NCBI GenBank assembly: GCA_944390735.1
Contig: CALXRL010000077.1
Span: 1 to 64,000 of the forward strand
Reading direction: 5' to 3'
Origin: an uncultured Victivallales bacterium
GTDB lineage: Bacteria > Verrucomicrobiota > Lentisphaeria > Victivallales > UBA1829
DNA length: 64,000 nucleotides
Shown here: positions 8,525-16,479 of the stretch, piece after piece
How positions within the stretch are numbered: the first letter of the stretch is position 1
Layout: each line of letters opens with the position of its first letter
Translations under genes and position numbers: made by a program
The notes under the pieces: model-generated
The model's database searches: none
The model's input: the letters and a program-made list of their open reading frames with translations, nothing else
Told to the model about the DNA's origin: nothing

Positions 8525-9708
8525 GGCATGAAATCCCGGGCCAGATAATAGAGTCGTCCCGGCGGAAGCTCTCCGGCGGACATCCCCGGCAGCGACAGCT
8601 GAATCCGCGCGGCGGCATGCGCCTCGGCGGCCCCGAAGAGAAGCTCCAGAACCGAAAGATTCCGCTTGTACCGCACCACACTGAGGGAACCGGACGGCAC
8701 TCCCGCCAGCTGTTCGGCTTCCGCCACGGCGGCATCCATCCGGCCGAGCCGGTCCACGAGTCCCAGCTTCAACGCCCTGGCGCCGTGAAGAACGCGGCCG
8801 TCACCGATGATCGTACCGCGGATCTTCTCCTCCGGAATCCGGCGGCCGATGGAAACCAGACGCACAAATTCCGCATAACTGTCATCCACCAGTTCCTGAA
8901 TCACGGCGATCTCCTGCGGGGTCCGGACCTTCGCGCCATTGAGCATATCCTTCATCTCTCCGGACTTGTACACTTCGGAAGCGATGCCGACCTTGTCGAG
9001 AAGCCCCTTGTAATTGTAGGTGGAAAGAATCACGCCGATGCTTCCGGTCAGCGTCAGACGGCTCGCCACGATCCGGTCGCAGGCGACTGCCACATAATAC
9101 CCTCCGCTTGCGGCAATGGAATTCATCAGGGCGACGACCGGTTTGAGACGTTTCAGTTTCAGGATCCGTCCGTGAATGTCGTCGGAGGCTGTCACCTCTC
9201 CGCCCGGAGTGTTCAGACTGAGAATCACGGCCCGGACCGAAGGATCCTTCTCGGCCTTGTCCAGCTGACGGCAGATCTCCTCCGAATCCGCGATGCTCCC
9301 GTAGGAGCGGCCGCCGTTCAGAATGATCCCGGAGATCTCAATCACCGCGATCTTCCCTCCCCCTCCGCTCTTCTTCTGCATATTCTCCTCGGAGAACTCC
9401 CCGGATCTGCCTTCCGAAACGCTCGTCGCAATCCCTGCAAAAATTCCGATGCAGAGCACCAGCGTCAGCACAATCAAAACCAGACAGCCGCAGCCGAGCA
9501 GACAGCCGAAACAGCGGGAAGAGGATTTCCGCTCCGCTCCCTTTCCGGCATCCGGAGAACCGTTTTCCATCTTCCGTCCTCCGCCGCGCTCCTCCGGAAC
9601 GGATGCGGAGAACGCTCCCGGTTCCACGGTTTCCGCCCCCGGCACGGAGTCCCGTTCCCGCACGACCTCCTCCTGATCCATCCTGCTTTCCGATTCCCGG
9701 TTTTCCAT
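8521..9708 (-). CDS. sppA: Signal peptide peptidase SppA (S49 family)
   Basis: Membrane-anchored serine protease (395 aa) that degrades cleaved signal peptides. A low-complexity, charged cytosolic N-terminus of about 75 residues precedes a Cys-rich transmembrane helix (CFGCLLGCGCLVLIVLTLVL). Then come the S49 core with LSLNTPGGEVTASDDI, the catalytic Ser in LTGSIGVI and the Lys-containing YKSGEMKDML. The length fits the short, single-domain SppA type. The ATG at 9708 is chosen because AGGAG lies about 10 bases upstream. The C-terminus has a hydrophobic, Ala-rich tail. Confidence 0.9.
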   Translation of the reverse strand: MENRESESRMDQEEVVRERDSVPGAETVEPGAFSASVPEERGGGRKMENGSPDAGKGAERKSSSRCFGCLLGCGCLVLIVLTLVLCIGIFAGIATSVSEGRSGEFSEENMQKKSGGGGKIAVIEISGIILNGGRSYGSIADSEEICRQLDKAEKDPSVRAVILSLNTPGGEVTASDDIHGRILKLKRLKPVVALMNSIAASGGYYVAVACDRIVASRLTLTGSIGVILSTYNYKGLLDKVGIASEVYKSGEMKDMLNGAKVRTPQEIAVIQELVDDSYAEFVRLVSIGRRIPEEKIRGTIIGDGRVLHGARALKLGLVDRLGRMDAAVAEAEQLAGVPSGSLSVVRYKRNLSVLELLFGAAEAHAAARIQLSLPGMSAGELPPGRLYYLARDFMP

Positions 9709-9844
9709 ATTTCCCCATCTCCTGTTTTCGTTGTTGATCCCGGACCGCACATCGGCGGAATTAACGAACCATTCGTATTCTGAAAGAACAGCGAATCCGC
9801 GGATTTGTTCGATTTTTTTTATCCGGACACCCCGGAACAGCTCC

Positions 9845-10777
9845 TCAGAGAAGCCGTTTCACCTCCACCGATTTCAGCAGATGTTCCGCATCCGCCTTCC
9901 GATAAACGGCCGGATAACGGCTCATACAGCTTGCACTTGCGGCGGCGAGCCCTCCGGCAAACGCATCCGCCGGAGAAACTCCACGCAGAATTTCCGAAAA
10001 AAGAACGGCCGTACAGGTGTCGCCCGCGCCGATCGGATTGACAAAAGGCTCGACCTGCGGCACGGAAAACATCCACATGCCGTCATCCAGCGCAAGAAAT
10101 GCGTCATCCCCTCCGTCCGTCACCGCGAGAAGCCCCACCGGATAGTTCCGCCGCAGCCGGGAGAGCGAGTCAATGAGATCGGCACTTCCCGTCAGCGCAG
10201 TCAGTTCCGCGCGGTTGATCTTGAGGAAATCCACCCCCCCCTCCAGCACCGGATGAATTCCTTGGTAGGCGTCGAGCATCACCGGTTTTCCGGCGGATCT
10301 GGCCAGAGCCGCCGCCCAAGCGTAAAATTCGGGAGAAACTCCCGGCGGATAGGTCCCGCACAGCGCCAGCGCTCCGGAAGAGGCCAGTGCCAGTTCGATC
10401 TCCCGCTTCAGACGTTCGACCTCCTCCCGCGAAAGCGCCTCCGACGGTTCAATGATCTCCGTTGCACTCGCACTTTTGCCGCAGATCAGCGTTGTGCAGG
10501 TTCGCGTCTGCGCCTCCACGGCGACGGAACGCGCCGAAAGCCCCTCCTCCCGCAGAGAATCCCGGATCAGACGCCCGGTCTCCCCCCCGACCGGCTGAAC
10601 AAGCACGGCCTCCATCGTCCCCCAGGTCCGGACGGCGCGAAGAAAGTTGATTCCCTTTCCGGATGCAATCGCATGAGCCTCCGCGGCACGATTCACCTCA
10701 CCGAACTGAAGCTCGTCGAAAAAAAGAGACTTCTGCCACGCCGGATTCAGTCCCAGCGCAAGGATCCGGTTCTCCAC
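9845..10777 (-). CDS. PfkB-family hexose-phosphate kinase (1-phosphofructokinase-like)
   Basis: Cytosolic sugar kinase of 310 aa. The N-terminal LGLNPAWQKSLFFDELQFGEVN is typical of the 1-phosphofructokinase/tagatose-6-phosphate kinase branch (shown in part), with GKGIN for sugar binding. The PfkB signature NPIGAGDTCTAVLF near the C-terminus supplies the catalytic Asp. The GTG start at 10777 has GGGAGGTGA 3-5 bases upstream, and the gene lies 15 bases after the CDC123-like gene. The substrate (fructose-1-P, tagatose-6-P or fructose-6-P) cannot be settled by eye. Confidence 0.85.
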   Translation of the reverse strand: MENRILALGLNPAWQKSLFFDELQFGEVNRAAEAHAIASGKGINFLRAVRTWGTMEAVLVQPVGGETGRLIRDSLREEGLSARSVAVEAQTRTCTTLICGKSASATEIIEPSEALSREEVERLKREIELALASSGALALCGTYPPGVSPEFYAWAAALARSAGKPVMLDAYQGIHPVLEGGVDFLKINRAELTALTGSADLIDSLSRLRRNYPVGLLAVTDGGDDAFLALDDGMWMFSVPQVEPFVNPIGAGDTCTAVLFSEILRGVSPADAFAGGLAAASASCMSRYPAVYRKADAEHLLKSVEVKRLL

Positions 10778-10792
10778 GCGTCACCTCCCTTG

Positions 10793-11515
10793 TCAGAAGG
10801 AGACATTGACATCGCCGGAAAGCGTGTGCGGCGGAGGAACCAGCAGACATCCCAGCGGAGCATCCACATGGCGGTTCCAGTCGCGATACATCAGGGGATC
10901 GGTCGGTTCCCCCCAGGGATTCAGATCCAGCACCAGAACCTTCCGGTTGCTGGTAATGTAAACATCCATCGCCAGGGACGACACCGGCAGGATCTCCCGA
11001 ATCTCGCGGAAGAACTCCTGCACGACTCTCCAGTACTCCTCCCTGCGTCCCTCCAGACGGCGGAAATGGCGCACCAGATGCCGCTGACTCATCGCCACCA
11101 GCTCCCCGTCGCGGATAAACAGCCGGAACTCGCGCGGCACATCGAACACCCGGAATTTCCGGACACAGACACATTGCACCTTTCCCCTGGCGGCAAGCGA
11201 ACGGATCCGGGCACTCCCCGCCAGCGAAAACCACCCGCTCTCCGCCGACACCACCGACCCGCGTTTCGGGGAACAATACCGCGGCGAATCGGTCGGCGCC
11301 GCAAAATCCGTGGAAACAAACCGCTTCCCGCTGAACGGACGCATCGCATCGGAAATCCTCCGGATCGCCGATTCCACATGCTTTCCCGAGGTCTCGCCCG
11401 CGGCCAGCGCGGCAATCTCCGGATCGCGCAAAAAGGCAAACGTCGCAGGCATGGAACAATGGGCAAACAGCGGATAATAGTTCTGCACCCGGAAAACATC
11501 GTCAACTTCTGGCAT
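10793..11515 (-). CDS. CDC123/D123-like ATP-grasp protein
   Basis: A 240-aa protein that resembles eukaryotic CDC123 (D123), the ATP-grasp factor that assembles eIF2. Shared blocks are an N-terminal YYPLFAHCSMP like the WYPxF of D123, then REFRLFIRDGELVAMSQRHL, and near the C-terminus MDVYITSNRKVLVLDLNPWG followed by EPTDPLMY. Human CDC123 has REFRCF...ISQRDY and FDIYRD...VWLIDFNPFGEVTDSLLF at the same relative places. Metal- and ATP-binding residues (D in LDLNP, N, E) appear intact. AAGGAGG precedes the ATG. It sits in a run with gltX and def, which hints at a translation-related or protein-modifying role. The function in bacteria is not established. Confidence 0.78.
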   Translation of the reverse strand: MPEVDDVFRVQNYYPLFAHCSMPATFAFLRDPEIAALAAGETSGKHVESAIRRISDAMRPFSGKRFVSTDFAAPTDSPRYCSPKRGSVVSAESGWFSLAGSARIRSLAARGKVQCVCVRKFRVFDVPREFRLFIRDGELVAMSQRHLVRHFRRLEGRREEYWRVVQEFFREIREILPVSSLAMDVYITSNRKVLVLDLNPWGEPTDPLMYRDWNRHVDAPLGCLLVPPPHTLSGDVNVSF

Positions 11516-11563
11516 GGGATTCCTCCTTACGTTAAAGCTGCGCCCTGCACGGAAACGGCGGCA

Positions 11564-12523
11564 TCAGAAAAAGTCCTGATCATCCTCGCCGTCATTTCTC
11601 GGCGGGGGCGGATTCAAAAAACGCTGAACCGCGCCGAACGCCAGCATCTGGTAGATGAAAAACACAACAAAAAACACCGTCTGAAAACTGAAAAACGGCA
11701 GCTCCACAATCAGCGACGCCGATGCAATCACCAGCGCCGGAAACGACGCGTAAATCATCACCGACAGCAGCGGTCCGAACTTCAAACGGACATCCACCTT
11801 CGGCACAAAAATATACTGCATCACCGCAAACAGCAGCGACACGATCAGCGAAAGAAGAAAAATTCCGAAAAAGGCCGAAAAAAAGAAACTCACGCTCAGC
11901 ACTTTCAGCACCATCGCCGAAATCTCTTCCGGGGTCCGCACCACCGTTCCCCGGAAAAGCGGCGTCTCCTTCTTCCCCCCCGGAAAATAGTTTTCCAGCA
12001 GATAAGCCCTGCACTCCCCGGGCGTCAGAATCTGCGACGACGCAAACCCCATCGGCAGAAACAGCAGATACGACCACTCCACCGGCGGCGGAAGCGGCGT
12101 CAGAAGATAGATGCCCGACTCATTCACCTTTCTCGTCCAGAGCACAAATCCGCGCGGACACCAGAAGACGCCCGCCAGCTCTTTCCAGTCGTCCATCCCG
12201 TCGAGTTTCTTCAGCGACTCCCTTGTCAGATAGTCGAACCGGAATTCCGGCGACAGCAGAAACGTCCGTGCGCGCCCCGCATTCCGCTGCGGCACGATCC
12301 GATCCTTCTCCATGACCACCGCCCCGAAATAGTCCGTAAACGCCCCCGCAATGATCCGCCTGCTGTGCTCCATATCCACAACCTTGAACCCGGAAATCAC
12401 CACGGCCAGCAGCAGACAGAGCAGAAACAGATGCAGAAGCGCCCGCTGCGGCGGATACGTCATCAGATTCGGGAACGCCGAGGGACCCGAACAGGCGGAG
12501 ATCACTGTCTTGAAAAATTTCAT
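11564..12523 (-). CDS. DUF1189-like integral membrane protein
   Basis: A membrane protein of 319 aa. One helix lies near residues 28-45 (LLHLFLLCLLLAVVIS), followed by an extracytoplasmic segment of about 140 residues, then three or four C-terminal helices and a charged, Pro-rich tail (PPPPRNDGEDDQDFF). The layout and opening resemble DUF1189 proteins, whose function is unknown. It begins 3 bases after the def stop, so it belongs to the gltX-def run. Confidence 0.6.
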   Translation of the reverse strand: MKFFKTVISACSGPSAFPNLMTYPPQRALLHLFLLCLLLAVVISGFKVVDMEHSRRIIAGAFTDYFGAVVMEKDRIVPQRNAGRARTFLLSPEFRFDYLTRESLKKLDGMDDWKELAGVFWCPRGFVLWTRKVNESGIYLLTPLPPPVEWSYLLFLPMGFASSQILTPGECRAYLLENYFPGGKKETPLFRGTVVRTPEEISAMVLKVLSVSFFFSAFFGIFLLSLIVSLLFAVMQYIFVPKVDVRLKFGPLLSVMIYASFPALVIASASLIVELPFFSFQTVFFVVFFIYQMLAFGAVQRFLNPPPPRNDGEDDQDFF

Positions 12524-12526
12524 GGA

Positions 12527-13135
12527 TTACTTCAGCCGCTTCAGTTTAAAATTCTTTTTTCCCGATTTCCGGACAATCTTGTCAATTCCCGGTTTGATCC
12601 CGCTGAATGCCTCGTCCGACAATCTCTGCACAAACACGATTCCGTCCAGATGATCGTATTCATGCTGGATCGCCCGGGCCAGCAGTCCCGCGCATTCCAG
12701 ACAGATCTCCCCCCCGCCCAGAATCTGCGCCCGGAAGACCACCGAAACCGGTCGTTCCACCGGCGCCCACAATCCCGGAACACTCAGACACCCCTCCTCA
12801 CGCGTCTCCTTCACTTCACTGCGGGAGACAATCTCCGGATTGAGAAACACCAGCGGCATTTTCGGCAACAGCTCCCGCTCTCCTGGCGAAGTTGCCGGCA
12901 GCGGATTCCCGTTCTCATCCTCCGGCGCATACACGTGCAGCGCAAACATGCGAAGCGGAACTCCGACCTGCGGAGCCGCCAGTCCCACTCCATCGTGTTT
13001 ATACATCGTCTGCACCATCTTTTCGCCGAGCTCCAGAATCTCCTCGGTCACCGCCCCGACGGGTTTCGATTTTCCCGCCAGCACCGAATCGCCGAGCAGA
13101 CGCACCGGCAGCGTTTTTCTCATCCGTTCAAACAT
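12527..13135 (-). CDS. def: Peptide deformylase
   Basis: Removes the N-formyl group from new proteins using a metal ion. With the ATG at 13135 the protein has 202 aa. The three deformylase motifs are GVGLAAPQVG (49-58), EGCLSVPG with metal ligand Cys116, and HEYDH (158-162) with two His ligands and the catalytic Glu. A GTG three codons upstream (13144) is an alternative start. The C-terminus has a Lys-rich extension of about 20 residues. It follows gltX by 25 bases. Confidence 0.95.
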   Translation of the reverse strand: MFERMRKTLPVRLLGDSVLAGKSKPVGAVTEEILELGEKMVQTMYKHDGVGLAAPQVGVPLRMFALHVYAPEDENGNPLPATSPGERELLPKMPLVFLNPEIVSRSEVKETREEGCLSVPGLWAPVERPVSVVFRAQILGGGEICLECAGLLARAIQHEYDHLDGIVFVQRLSDEAFSGIKPGIDKIVRKSGKKNFKLKRLK

Positions 13136-13160
13136 GGTCAACACCCACCGCTTTCTTCCG

Positions 13161-14759
13161 TTATTCCGCTTTCCGCTCCAGGGCCTTCCGGATCCGAAGC
13201 GCAGACTCCGCTGAACCGATCAGTTCAATCGTCTCATAAATTCCAGCCCCGATCGTTGAACCCGTCACCGCAATGCGCAGCGGCTGATTCAGTTTTCCCT
13301 GCGGAATGCCATACTTCTCCTCCACTGCGCGGATCTTCGACTCAATCTCCGCCGCCGAACAGCGCTCCGGAAGAGTCTCCAGAATCTCCGCAAATTCCGA
13401 AACGCTCCTGCGTATCATATCATCGGAAAGGAACTTTTTCAATGCCTTCGCATCATATTCCAGTTTTTCCGCACTCCGGAAGAAATAGTTCCAGTGCGCG
13501 ACATCCGCAAAAGTCTTGGTCCGGCTGTGCATAAGCGCGGCAACCTGATCCAGCAGCGGACTGCCGACCGCCTCCAGACAGAACTTCTCCAGATACGGAC
13601 CGATCGCTCTGCGGAACTCCTCCTCCGGCAGTTCCGCAATATACAGCGCATTCATGTTCGTCAGTTTCGCCATGTCGAACTGCGCCGGGGAACGAAGCGC
13701 CCGCTCAATGGTGAACGCTTCCACCAGCTCCTCTTTCGACATCTTCTCCCGCCCGTCGCCCGGCGACCATCCCAGAAGCGAAAGATAATTGAACAGCGCC
13801 TGCGGCAGAAATCCCTTCTCCCGGAAATCCCCCACAAACGCATCCCCGTCCCGCTTGCTGTACGGCTTGCCCGCCTTGTTCACAATCATCGGAAGATGCG
13901 CATACTGCGGAGGCGTAAACCCAAGCGCTTCAAAAAGAAACAGATGTCGATACGTGTTCTCCACATGGTCGTCCCCCCGCACAATGTGCGTCACGCGCTG
14001 CTGCATGTCGTCGTACACGTTCGCCAGATGAAACACCGGACTTCCGTCGCTCCGGACAATGATGAAATCCTTCATGCTGTCCAGCGGTTTCGCCAGATCG
14101 CCCTTGACCAGATCGTGATAAAACACCTCCCGCCGGACAAACGAAAGCGCCGCAGCGTTTTCCACCGTCATTTTTTCCTGCGGATTCGAAGGCAGCTGTC
14201 CGCGCGTCGTCTCATCCAGACGGAACAGAACGGAACCATCCGCGCCAAGAATCTCCAGGTCCTTGAATCCCGCGAGTGTTGCGGCATTCTCCACAGTCTT
14301 TCCTTTCGGACTGACCGTCTGGTAAACCACCCCAGCCTGATTCAGCTGAACCGCGGATCCGGGCGCCAGTTCCAGTCGAACCCGACCGACCTGACGCACA
14401 AACTTCATCCCGTCGCACTCATACGGAAGACGGAACAGAATCGGCGAATGCTCCTCCGCGGGATTCAGCGGATAGGCACTCCCCTGTTCCACCAGCTTCT
14501 TCGCCGCCTGCTTGTGCAGGTCACTCTGCCGCGTCTGATACATGATCTCCTCGTCGTAATCCAGTCCGAGCCACTTCATGCAGTCCAGCAGTTTGTCGAT
14601 GGCGTCCTGTGTGGAGCGTTCCAGATCGGTATCCTCAATGCGGAGAAGAAACGTTCCCTTGTTGTGACGGGTCGCAAGCCAGTTGAAAATGGCCGTGCGG
14701 ATATTCCCGATATGAACCTGCCCCGTCGGCGACGGCGCAAAACGAGCTCTGAATTCCAT
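13161..14759 (-). CDS. gltX: Glutamyl-tRNA synthetase with an unusual insertion
   Basis: Charges tRNA(Glu) with glutamate. Class I signatures are FAPSPTGQVHIGNIRT (HIGH region, residues 8-22), RIEDTD, and a KMSKS equivalent PYSKRDGD. The protein has 532 aa, longer than the usual 470-490. Residues about 97-110 replace the normal longer segment after the first half of the catalytic domain. About 95 residues (112-208) are then inserted before VFYHDLVKGDL, where the normal fold resumes. The insert contains two similar TVENAATL/TVENAAAL stretches. TTTAGGAG lies just before the ATG, directly after the T-tract of a terminator-like hairpin. Confidence 0.92.
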   Translation of the reverse strand: MEFRARFAPSPTGQVHIGNIRTAIFNWLATRHNKGTFLLRIEDTDLERSTQDAIDKLLDCMKWLGLDYDEEIMYQTRQSDLHKQAAKKLVEQGSAYPLNPAEEHSPILFRLPYECDGMKFVRQVGRVRLELAPGSAVQLNQAGVVYQTVSPKGKTVENAATLAGFKDLEILGADGSVLFRLDETTRGQLPSNPQEKMTVENAAALSFVRREVFYHDLVKGDLAKPLDSMKDFIIVRSDGSPVFHLANVYDDMQQRVTHIVRGDDHVENTYRHLFLFEALGFTPPQYAHLPMIVNKAGKPYSKRDGDAFVGDFREKGFLPQALFNYLSLLGWSPGDGREKMSKEELVEAFTIERALRSPAQFDMAKLTNMNALYIAELPEEEFRRAIGPYLEKFCLEAVGSPLLDQVAALMHSRTKTFADVAHWNYFFRSAEKLEYDAKALKKFLSDDMIRRSVSEFAEILETLPERCSAAEIESKIRAVEEKYGIPQGKLNQPLRIAVTGSTIGAGIYETIELIGSAESALRIRKALERKAE

Positions 14760-14772
14760 TTTACTCTCCTAA

Positions 14773-14811
14773 AATAAAAACTTTGCCGTGGAAGATTCTT
14801 CCGCAGCAAAG
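14773..14811 (-). terminator. Terminator or attenuator between the tolC-like gene and gltX
   Basis: On the minus strand CTTTGCTGCGGAAGA...TCTTCCACGGCAAAG forms a hairpin with a small internal mismatch (14811-14781), followed by TTTTTATTTT. The T-run ends a few bases from the gltX ribosome site, so no separate gltX promoter fits between them. Confidence 0.8.
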
Positions 14812-14842
14812 CGTTGTTAGATCTGAAAAAAAACGAATCGAA

Positions 14843-16261
14843 TTACCGCAGGCTGATTGCTGCTTCCAACTGCGCCTTCGCGTTGTTCATTTCCACCACC
14901 GAGGTGACCAGATTGCCTTCCGCCGTCACCAGGTCGTTCTGCGCTTCATTCAGACGCGTCAGTTCGGCATTTCCGGCTTTGTACTCCTCCTCCACCAGAT
15001 CGCGGGTCTGCCGGGTCAGTTCGTAGGTCTTCTGATAAAGTTTCACCTGCTTCAGATTCGTGATGTAATTGTCATACGCGGTACGGACATCCGTAATCAC
15101 CGTGATCCACGTTTCCGTCAGGTTGTATTCGGCCTGCACCATCTCCGCCTGCGCGGCTCTTGCATTGAAATAGGTGTTTCCGCCTTCAAACAGATTCCAG
15201 GAGGCAACTCCTCCGTAGCTCAGAGCGCCGTTCCCGTATTTGGAACCCACCGTGCTCAGACCCGAATCCAGATTCTTTGTAAGATTCCGGTTTCTGGAAT
15301 AGGAGAGCGAGTAGTTCGCACTGAAGGTCGGACCGAACGCGCACAGACTCGACCAGAACGAAAACTTCGCCGCTTCCAGCCGTTCCCGGTAGGCGCGCAG
15401 ATCCGGACGGTTCGCAAGCGCCGCATCCAGATACACGGAAACATCCGGCAGAACTTCGCCGTCCGCGGAGGGCATATCCGGGAACATCACATCCTCCGGA
15501 ATATTGCCGTCGGTCAGTCCGAGCAGCGCCGCAAGCACATATTTGTTCGCCGCATAGTTGTACTGCGCGGTAATCAGGGAGCTTTCCCCGTTGTTGTAGC
15601 GGATCTTGAAGTTCAGAACATCGCTGAGAGGAACCGCGCCCGCTTCAAACTTGATCTGCGTATCCTTCAGAAGTTCCGCACTGTAATTCATATCGGCAAT
15701 GGCGATGCGCTGCTGGGCGGCGGCGAGCATCACATCATTGTAGGCATAGGCAACCGCACGCAGGAGAAGACGTCTGGCGTCATCCTCGTCGGCAATGGAG
15801 GCCTTCCACGAATGGCGCGCGGAAAGCATGTTCATCTCACGCGCAAAGCTGTCGAAAATCAGCCAGCTTCCGGAAAGCTCCGGCGTATAGCTTTCCCCCT
15901 GCGATCTCGAACGCGTGTAGTTGTGCGTGGCATAGGTCCGGCTGAAGCTCTGGCTGATGCTGAACGACGCATTCAGCGTCGGATAATACGTCGCAAAACT
16001 CTGATAGTATCTGGCGCGCGCGGCCGCAATGGCAAAATATTTCGTCTTGAAACTGGGATTGTTGTCCAGCGCGATGTTCTGAGCCTCCTCCAGCGTCAGG
16101 AGCTTCAGATTCTTCGGCAGCATGCATTTTTCCTTCTCGGTCAATGTCGTATAGCTGTTTTTGTTCACCGCCTCAAACGGCTTTTTGTAGGAAGCGCAAC
16201 TGGTGAACACCATGGTCGCCATCGCAGACGTCAGCAAAAGGTAGATTGCATTTTTTTTCAT
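14843..16261 (-). CDS. TolC-like outer membrane efflux lipoprotein
   Basis: Outer membrane channel protein of 472 aa for an export system. It has a lipoprotein signal peptide (LLLTSAMATMVFTSCAS, lipobox FTSC at about 19-22) and two OEP repeats with long amphipathic helices. Typical segments are LTLEEAQNIALDNNPSFK, NRPDLRAYRERLEAAK and an Asn/Ala-rich C-terminal coiled region (TRLNEAQNDLVTAEGNLVTS). No adaptor or pump is adjacent, but an ABC exporter gene lies just upstream in the same direction. Upstream DNA carries palindromic candidate operators. Confidence 0.87.
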   Translation of the reverse strand: MKKNAIYLLLTSAMATMVFTSCASYKKPFEAVNKNSYTTLTEKEKCMLPKNLKLLTLEEAQNIALDNNPSFKTKYFAIAAARARYYQSFATYYPTLNASFSISQSFSRTYATHNYTRSRSQGESYTPELSGSWLIFDSFAREMNMLSARHSWKASIADEDDARRLLLRAVAYAYNDVMLAAAQQRIAIADMNYSAELLKDTQIKFEAGAVPLSDVLNFKIRYNNGESSLITAQYNYAANKYVLAALLGLTDGNIPEDVMFPDMPSADGEVLPDVSVYLDAALANRPDLRAYRERLEAAKFSFWSSLCAFGPTFSANYSLSYSRNRNLTKNLDSGLSTVGSKYGNGALSYGGVASWNLFEGGNTYFNARAAQAEMVQAEYNLTETWITVITDVRTAYDNYITNLKQVKLYQKTYELTRQTRDLVEEEYKAGNAELTRLNEAQNDLVTAEGNLVTSVVEMNNAKAQLEAAISLR

Positions 16262-16280
16262 TCTTTGTGTCCGTTCCCCG

Positions 16281-16294
16281 TTAATGACTGTTGA
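16281..16294 (-). promoter_or_regulatory. Second palindrome-like site upstream of the tolC-like gene
   Basis: TTAATGACTGTTGA, a near copy of the site at 16441-16454 and exactly 160 bases away. It lies close to the start codon. The role as an operator is an inference. Confidence 0.35.
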
Positions 16295-16440
16295 ACAAGG
16301 CCCCCTGTTCCATTCTTCTCCCTGGCCTCTGGAAAAACCTTCTCTCTCTTATCCGCATAAGATACACTCATTCCCCGAATTCTGCAAATCAAAAACGATT
16401 TATTTTTCATGAAAAACAAAAAATTCATGACATCTAAGAA

Positions 16441-16461
16441 TTAACGACTGTTAAAATTATA
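16441..16461 (-). promoter_or_regulatory. -10 box TATAAT overlapped by a palindromic operator candidate
   Basis: On the minus strand TATAAT (16461-16456) is followed at once by TTAACAGTCGTTAA, a TTAAC-N4-GTTAA palindrome (16454-16441). This is where a repressor would cover the transcription start. The -35 box is not clear. Confidence 0.4.
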
Positions 16462-16479
16462 GCTTCCAATCCAAAAATC

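Noticed and set aside
9731-13534. A 1267-codon open frame on the plus strand
   Set aside because: It is antisense to pfkB, the CDC123-like gene, the DUF1189-like gene, def and part of gltX. The product is Arg/Pro/His-rich with no family motif.
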